A stretch of DNA of 16,696 nt from JAAZAI01 sp050942875 (GTDB lineage: Bacteria > Verrucomicrobiota > Kiritimatiellia > RFP12 > UBA3636). The stretch spans positions 1 through 16,696 of the forward strand of contig JBMNOD010000078.1 of assembly GCA_050942875.1 (NCBI GenBank), written 5' to 3'. Of this stretch, positions 13,553-16,696 are shown one piece after another (position 1 is the first letter of the stretch; every line of letters begins with the position of its first letter). The notes below the pieces were generated by a model, which was not told the DNA's origin, made no database searches, and saw nothing but the letters and a program-made list of their open reading frames with translations. The position numbers and the translations under genes are program-made.

Positions 13553-14827
13553 ATGCCCTTTACCTACCAGCATACCAAGATCGCGTGCTATCTGGCGATG
13601 TTCGTCCAGGCGATCGTCATCAACTTGGCGCCGTTGCTTTTCGTGACATTCCATGAGAGCTATGCCATTCCGCTCAGGCAGATCGGGTTGCTGGTCTCGA
13701 TCAATTTCGGGGTGCAGATCGTGACGGACATTCTCGCGGCGGCGCATGTCGATCGGGTCGGGTACCGTCCGGCCATGATTCTCGCGCAAGTGTTCGCGAC
13801 CGTCGGCCTGGTGCTGATGGGGCTGCTGCCGCCGCTGATGGAGAATCCCTATGCGGGGCTCGTGGCGTCCACGGTGCTGCTGGCGATCGGCGGCGGGCTG
13901 CTGGAGGTGGTGGCGAGCCCCATCCTGCATGCGTTGCCGACGAAGGAGAAGAGCGCCGAAATGGTGCTGTTGCATTCGTTCTATTGCTGGGGGCACATGG
14001 CGGTGGTGCTGTTCTCCACGGCCTACTTTGCGCTGGTCGGCCTTGCCGCCTGGCGGTGGCTGCCGATGCTCTGGGCGGTCGTGCCGGTCACGACGGGGCT
14101 GCTCTTCCTGAAGGTGCCGATGCTGCCGATCGTGGGCGAGGGGGAAACGTCGATGACGTTCCGCGCGCTGTTTGCGCGTCCGCTGTTCTGGGTGTTCGTT
14201 TTTTTGATGGTTTGCGCGGGCGCGTCCGAGCAGTCGATGGCGCAATGGGTGTCGCTTTTCGCCGAGCAGGGGCTGCATGTCGACAAGGCGACGGGCGACT
14301 TGCTGGGGCCGTGCCTGTTCGCGCTGATGATGGCGCTGACGCGTTCGGCTTATGGCCTCTGGGGCGCGCGGCTGCCGTTGCGGCGCTGCCTGGCGCTGGC
14401 GGGGCTGCTGTGCGCGGTGGGCTACGTGATCGCGGCGCTGGCGCCGTCGGCGGGGCTGGCGCTCGCCGGGTGCGCGCTTTGCGGTCTGGCGGTGGGCATC
14501 CTGTGGCCGGGCCTGTTGAGTTTTGCCGCGATCCGGTTCCCGCTGGGCGGGACGGCGCTGTTCGGCCTGCTGGCGCTGGGCGGCGACCTCGGGTGCTCCC
14601 TCGGCCCGGGGCTCGTGGGGTGGATTTCGGACTGGCGCGCGGCGCTGCCGGCCGGTGCGCCGCTGCGGCTTTTCCCCGATGCGTCGCCGACGCAGGCGGG
14701 CCTGAAGACCGGGTTGCTGGCCTCCATCGTTTTTCCGCTCGTGCTTTTTGGAAGCCTGTTGTCCATGTATCTGCGCTATCGCGTTCGCCTGGCGCTCGAA
14801 AAGGCGACGATGAACACGTCTCGTTAA
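13553..14827 (+). CDS. Major facilitator superfamily transporter, probably sugar
   Basis: 424 residues with about 12 hydrophobic segments, as expected for an inner-membrane MFS carrier. The loop between segments 2 and 3 carries the MFS-like HVDRVGYRP motif (a variant of motif A). The segment GGGLLEVVASPILHALPT followed by LLHSFYCWGHMAVV recalls the FucP/NarK-like branch, where the first half of the protein has a conserved Gly-rich helix and a His/Trp-containing helix 5. The substrate cannot be read from sequence. The following gene encodes an outer-membrane porin 25 nt downstream, and a probable glycosidase converges further on, so uptake of a plant or algal sugar or uronate is the likeliest role. 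Its own start has no strong Shine-Dalgarno. Confidence 0.88.
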   Translation: MPFTYQHTKIACYLAMFVQAIVINLAPLLFVTFHESYAIPLRQIGLLVSINFGVQIVTDILAAAHVDRVGYRPAMILAQVFATVGLVLMGLLPPLMENPYAGLVASTVLLAIGGGLLEVVASPILHALPTKEKSAEMVLLHSFYCWGHMAVVLFSTAYFALVGLAAWRWLPMLWAVVPVTTGLLFLKVPMLPIVGEGETSMTFRALFARPLFWVFVFLMVCAGASEQSMAQWVSLFAEQGLHVDKATGDLLGPCLFALMMALTRSAYGLWGARLPLRRCLALAGLLCAVGYVIAALAPSAGLALAGCALCGLAVGILWPGLLSFAAIRFPLGGTALFGLLALGGDLGCSLGPGLVGWISDWRAALPAGAPLRLFPDASPTQAGLKTGLLASIVFPLVLFGSLLSMYLRYRVRLALEKATMNTSR

Positions 14828-14852
14828 AAACCTGCATCAAGAAAGAACGACC

Positions 14853-16265
14853 ATGAATCGAAAAACGATTGGAAGCATCGGCGCCCTGTTCGCCTTGGCC
14901 CTTGGCGGCGCCGCCGGCCAGGAGGCCGCGACCCATGATGCGCCGCCGATGGAGCGGGAAGGGCCGCCGCTGTTCGCGCGCGGCGGCGACAACCGCACGC
15001 GCTACGAGTTGACGGACAACTGGCCGCGGGGCAGCACGGTCTCGACGTCGTACGACGAACACCTGCGCTTTCGCACGCGCCTTTGGGGCGAGCTGCGTCC
15101 TGCCGACGCGCTGCTGGTTCGCGCGCGCATCGGCAACGAGTTCCGCAGCTATCGCAACTCGCCGGCGAACAACAGCCGCAACAAGTTCCCGGACGAGCTG
15201 TATCTCGACAACCTCTTCGTGCAGTGGCGCGAGGATGGCTGGGGGCTCAAGGCGGGGCGTCAGGAATACATGAAGGGCTCCCGCCGGATCCTGGGCGACG
15301 GCACGCCGGGCGACGGCTCGCGCACGGCTTTCTTCGACGCCGTGGTCCTGACGCTCGATTGCGGCGAGAAGAGCTCTGTCGATGTGTTCGGCGCGTGGAA
15401 CCACTATCGCGACGACATCACCGTCGGGCGCGCGGCGACGGGCGTCTACGATCTGACCTTCATGCGGCGGGGCGATCCGTACTCGAAGATGGACGAAGGC
15501 GGCGTGGGCCTCTACGCCGAGTGCCGCGAGCTGGACGCCCTGGCGATCGACCTTTACTGGGTGTGGAAGAAGGAGACGAGCTTCCATGGCGGCGCCGACC
15601 GCTTCCCGGGCCGCGATTTCCATACGATCGGGTTGCGCCTCCTGCCGACGTTCAACGACTGGCTGTCCGGCGAGCTCGAGGCCGCGTGGCAGGCGGGGCG
15701 CGTCGATTCGCAGGGCGCGCGCGTGGCGGCCGGCGCGGAGCAGGACGCGTTCGCCTCCCGCGACATTTCGGCCGGCATGGCCTACGCGGCGCTGGTCGCC
15801 CGGCCGAAGGACGTCGCCTGGTCGCCGAGCCTGCGCCTCGCCGCGCTCTACATGAGCGGCGACGAGGACAGCTACCATGCCACGACCGACGGCAGCACGG
15901 ACACGGGCTGGAACCCCGTGTTCGGGCGTCTGCCGGCGAGCGGCGACATTCCGCTGTACATGTACGACGTGGGGCGCTGGTCGAACCTTTTCCATCCCCA
16001 TGCCGAAATCGGCATCGTCCCGGCAAAGGGGCATCCGGTCACGGTGGAAGTCGGCCCGATGTACGCGGTCGAGAAGGACGCCGGCGCCGAGAGCCGCTGC
16101 CGCGGCCTCTACACGCGGGCGGTCTATCGCTTCCCGCTGCCGACGCTCGTCGGCGTGAAGTTCAACGGCCTGGTGGCCGGCGAAGTTTTCGAGTACGGCG
16201 ATTATTTCGACACCGACGAATCGCGCGCGACCTCGGTGAGGTTGGAGCTGAACGCCAGCTTTTAG
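14853..16265 (+). CDS. Outer-membrane beta-barrel porin, alginate-export (AlgE-like) type
   Basis: 470 residues. The N-terminal signal peptide MNRKTIGSIGALFALALGG is followed by a likely cleavage near AAG/Q (22-23). The rest alternates polar and hydrophobic residues in short strands. It shows the alginate-export family pattern: FRTRLWGELRPADALLVRARIGNEFR, then LYLDNLFVQW, then LKAGRQEYMKGSRRILGDG, then SRTAFFDAVVLTL. The chain ends in Phe (LELNASF), as outer-membrane proteins recognised by the Bam machinery do. It probably forms a channel for an oligosaccharide across the outer membrane, working with the MFS carrier just upstream. AAGAAAG upstream of the ATG is a weak Shine-Dalgarno. The last codons and stop are part of a long inverted repeat with sequence about 100 bp downstream. 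Confidence 0.85.
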   Translation: MNRKTIGSIGALFALALGGAAGQEAATHDAPPMEREGPPLFARGGDNRTRYELTDNWPRGSTVSTSYDEHLRFRTRLWGELRPADALLVRARIGNEFRSYRNSPANNSRNKFPDELYLDNLFVQWREDGWGLKAGRQEYMKGSRRILGDGTPGDGSRTAFFDAVVLTLDCGEKSSVDVFGAWNHYRDDITVGRAATGVYDLTFMRRGDPYSKMDEGGVGLYAECRELDALAIDLYWVWKKETSFHGGADRFPGRDFHTIGLRLLPTFNDWLSGELEAAWQAGRVDSQGARVAAGAEQDAFASRDISAGMAYAALVARPKDVAWSPSLRLAALYMSGDEDSYHATTDGSTDTGWNPVFGRLPASGDIPLYMYDVGRWSNLFHPHAEIGIVPAKGHPVTVEVGPMYAVEKDAGAESRCRGLYTRAVYRFPLPTLVGVKFNGLVAGEVFEYGDYFDTDESRATSVRLELNASF

Positions 16266-16377
16266 AGCGACTTGAGAAACAGTATAGCCGCACGATTTGA
16301 ACTAGGATTCGGCGTTTTGGATCTGGAGGATAGAATATGGACACGGATTTTCTTAACCCGCTCTAGCTGGCGTTCAG
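16248..16377. repeat. Inverted repeat copying the end of the porin gene
   Basis: Left arm 16248-16269 is the last codons and stop of the porin gene. Right arm 16359-16377 is its exact reverse complement over 12 bp plus 7 bp, lacking only the three T of the final Phe codon. The arms are 89 bp apart and enclose a TAGAAT box. In RNA the arms could pair into a long-range stem at the end of the porin message. Confidence 0.75.
16308..16336 (+). promoter_or_regulatory. Weak candidate promoter between porin and glycosidase genes
   Basis: TTCGGC (16308-16313), 17-bp spacer, TAGAAT (16331-16336). The -10 box matches the other two promoters exactly, but the -35 box is poor. No gene follows on the plus strand in the window, so if active it would make a non-coding RNA of about 200 nt ending near the hairpin at 16502-16548. 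Confidence 0.25.
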
Positions 16378-16501
16378 GGGCAAGCGGCTCGTGCCGGAAG
16401 GCTGCTTTGCCGAAAAGAAGCGGCTAGCGGCTAGGGATTCCGCAGGGCTGTTTTGTGGCGAGCCTTGTCGAACTTTGAAAGAGCAAGTGGAGGGAGCAAG
16501 C

Positions 16502-16548
16502 GCGGGCAAATCAAATTCTAGCTGGATGCTAGAATTTGATTTGCCCGC
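16502..16548. repeat. Perfect 21-bp inverted repeat with 5-nt loop at the glycosidase gene end
   Basis: Stem arms 16502-16522 and 16528-16548 are exact reverse complements; loop TGGAT (16523-16527). The right arm is the end of the minus-strand gene, including its last codons (QIKF) and the TAG stop at 16531-16529. No T-run follows on either side, so it is not a textbook intrinsic terminator, though such a stem would very probably affect transcript ends on both strands. Confidence 0.85.
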
Positions 16549-16696
16549 CGGTCCACTCGCGGGTGGCGCCGTTGGGCAGGACGAGGGTGGCGTCGATGCC
16601 TTCGGGGACCGAGGCGGTGCCTTTGAGGGCGCCGCGGCGGTCGCGGGCGGCTTTGAGGGTGACGAAGCCGCCTGCGGGATGGACCATCGCGGCGTC
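16529..16696 (-). CDS. C-terminus of a probable glycoside hydrolase (GH78 rhamnosidase-like)
   Basis: Partial gene: only the last 55 residues are visible on the minus strand and the rest lies beyond the right edge. The segment (AMVHPAGGFVTLKAARDRRG, then GTASVPEGIDATLVLPNGA, then EWTGGQIKF) looks like the small C-terminal beta-sandwich that closes alpha-L-rhamnosidases and related glycosidases, where a P-x-G-hydrophobic-x-A-hydrophobic-hydrophobic-hydrophobic-P strand pair is typical. The family call is tentative because the catalytic domain is not in the window. It is convergent with the porin gene, about 260 bp away. Its stop codon lies inside a perfect hairpin. A rhamnosidase or similar enzyme would fit the polysaccharide-uptake theme of this side of the window. 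Confidence 0.6.
   Translation of the reverse strand, partial: DAAMVHPAGGFVTLKAARDRRGALKGTASVPEGIDATLVLPNGATREWTGGQIKF

Noticed and set aside
13366..13554. N-terminal extension of the AbiEi-like protein to 13554
   Set aside because: It would read through the promoter and shows no domain. The ATG at 13365 gives the usual family N-terminus.
14088..16034. 648-residue minus-strand frame across the MFS and porin genes
   Set aside because: Shadow frame spanning two real plus-strand genes, with long Arg/Pro/Ala runs and no recognisable domain.
16502..16548. Calling the 21-bp hairpin an ordinary intrinsic terminator
   Set aside because: There is no T-run on either side and the stem includes coding sequence, so it is reported as an inverted repeat of uncertain role.
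16393..16696. Plus-strand frame open from a GTG to the window edge
   Set aside because: No ribosome-binding site and no domain. Beyond 16550 it is antisense to the glycosidase end, and openness is expected in GC-rich DNA.
1..16696. CRISPR arrays, tRNA or rRNA genes
   Set aside because: No regularly spaced direct repeats of suitable length and no tRNA or rRNA signature sequence were seen on either strand.

Overview
The window is GC-rich, densely packed bacterial DNA with heavy use of 4-bp ATGA/GTGA overlaps. An outer-membrane beta-barrel protein with a signal peptide points to a Gram-negative cell. A GH29 fucosidase, an MFS transporter, an alginate-export-type porin and the end of a probable GH78-like glycosidase suggest a polysaccharide degrader. 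The combination is compatible with the PVC group (Kiritimatiellota, Verrucomicrobiota or Lentisphaerota), but that placement is an inference and no marker here proves it.

Left part (1-3.6 kb). The 3' end of a DUF2135-type gene overlaps by 4 bp a single-polypeptide ABC importer in which a FecE/BtuD-type ATPase is fused to a FecCD/BtuC-type permease. Convergent to it, with both stop codons inside one CTAG, is the C-terminal stub of a type ISP restriction-modification enzyme. That stub is cut off by the C-terminal remnant of a DDE transposase, which itself carries an in-frame TAG.

Central part (3.6-12.75 kb). A clear promoter (TTGACT-17-TAGAAT) drives a GH29 alpha-L-fucosidase gene whose stop overlaps the pheS start. 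After a small terminator-like hairpin comes gatC-gatA, then a three-gene type II restriction-modification cassette (two beta-class DNA methyltransferases and a PD-(D/E)xK nuclease candidate), then gatB and tmk. The cassette sits exactly between gatA and gatB, and the nuclease stop overlaps the gatB start, so a defence cassette has become part of an essential tRNA-amidotransferase operon. By eye its codon use is less GC-biased than its neighbours.

Right part (12.75-16.7 kb). A lone AbiEi-like regulator, with no AbiEii toxin, is convergent with tmk, again with both stops inside one CTAG. It appears to have a promoter that would give a leaderless mRNA. Divergent from it, an MFS transporter and an outer-membrane porin form a likely uptake operon behind a TTGCCG-17-TAGAAT promoter. 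The last 450 bp are unusual: the final codons of the porin gene and the final codons of the convergent glycosidase gene are each copied as an inverted repeat in the region between them, which is also rich in the otherwise rare tetranucleotide CTAG.

The most interesting items are the R-M cassette embedded in gatCAB with its unassigned nuclease, the ATPase-permease fusion, and the pair of gene-end inverted duplications at the right edge.
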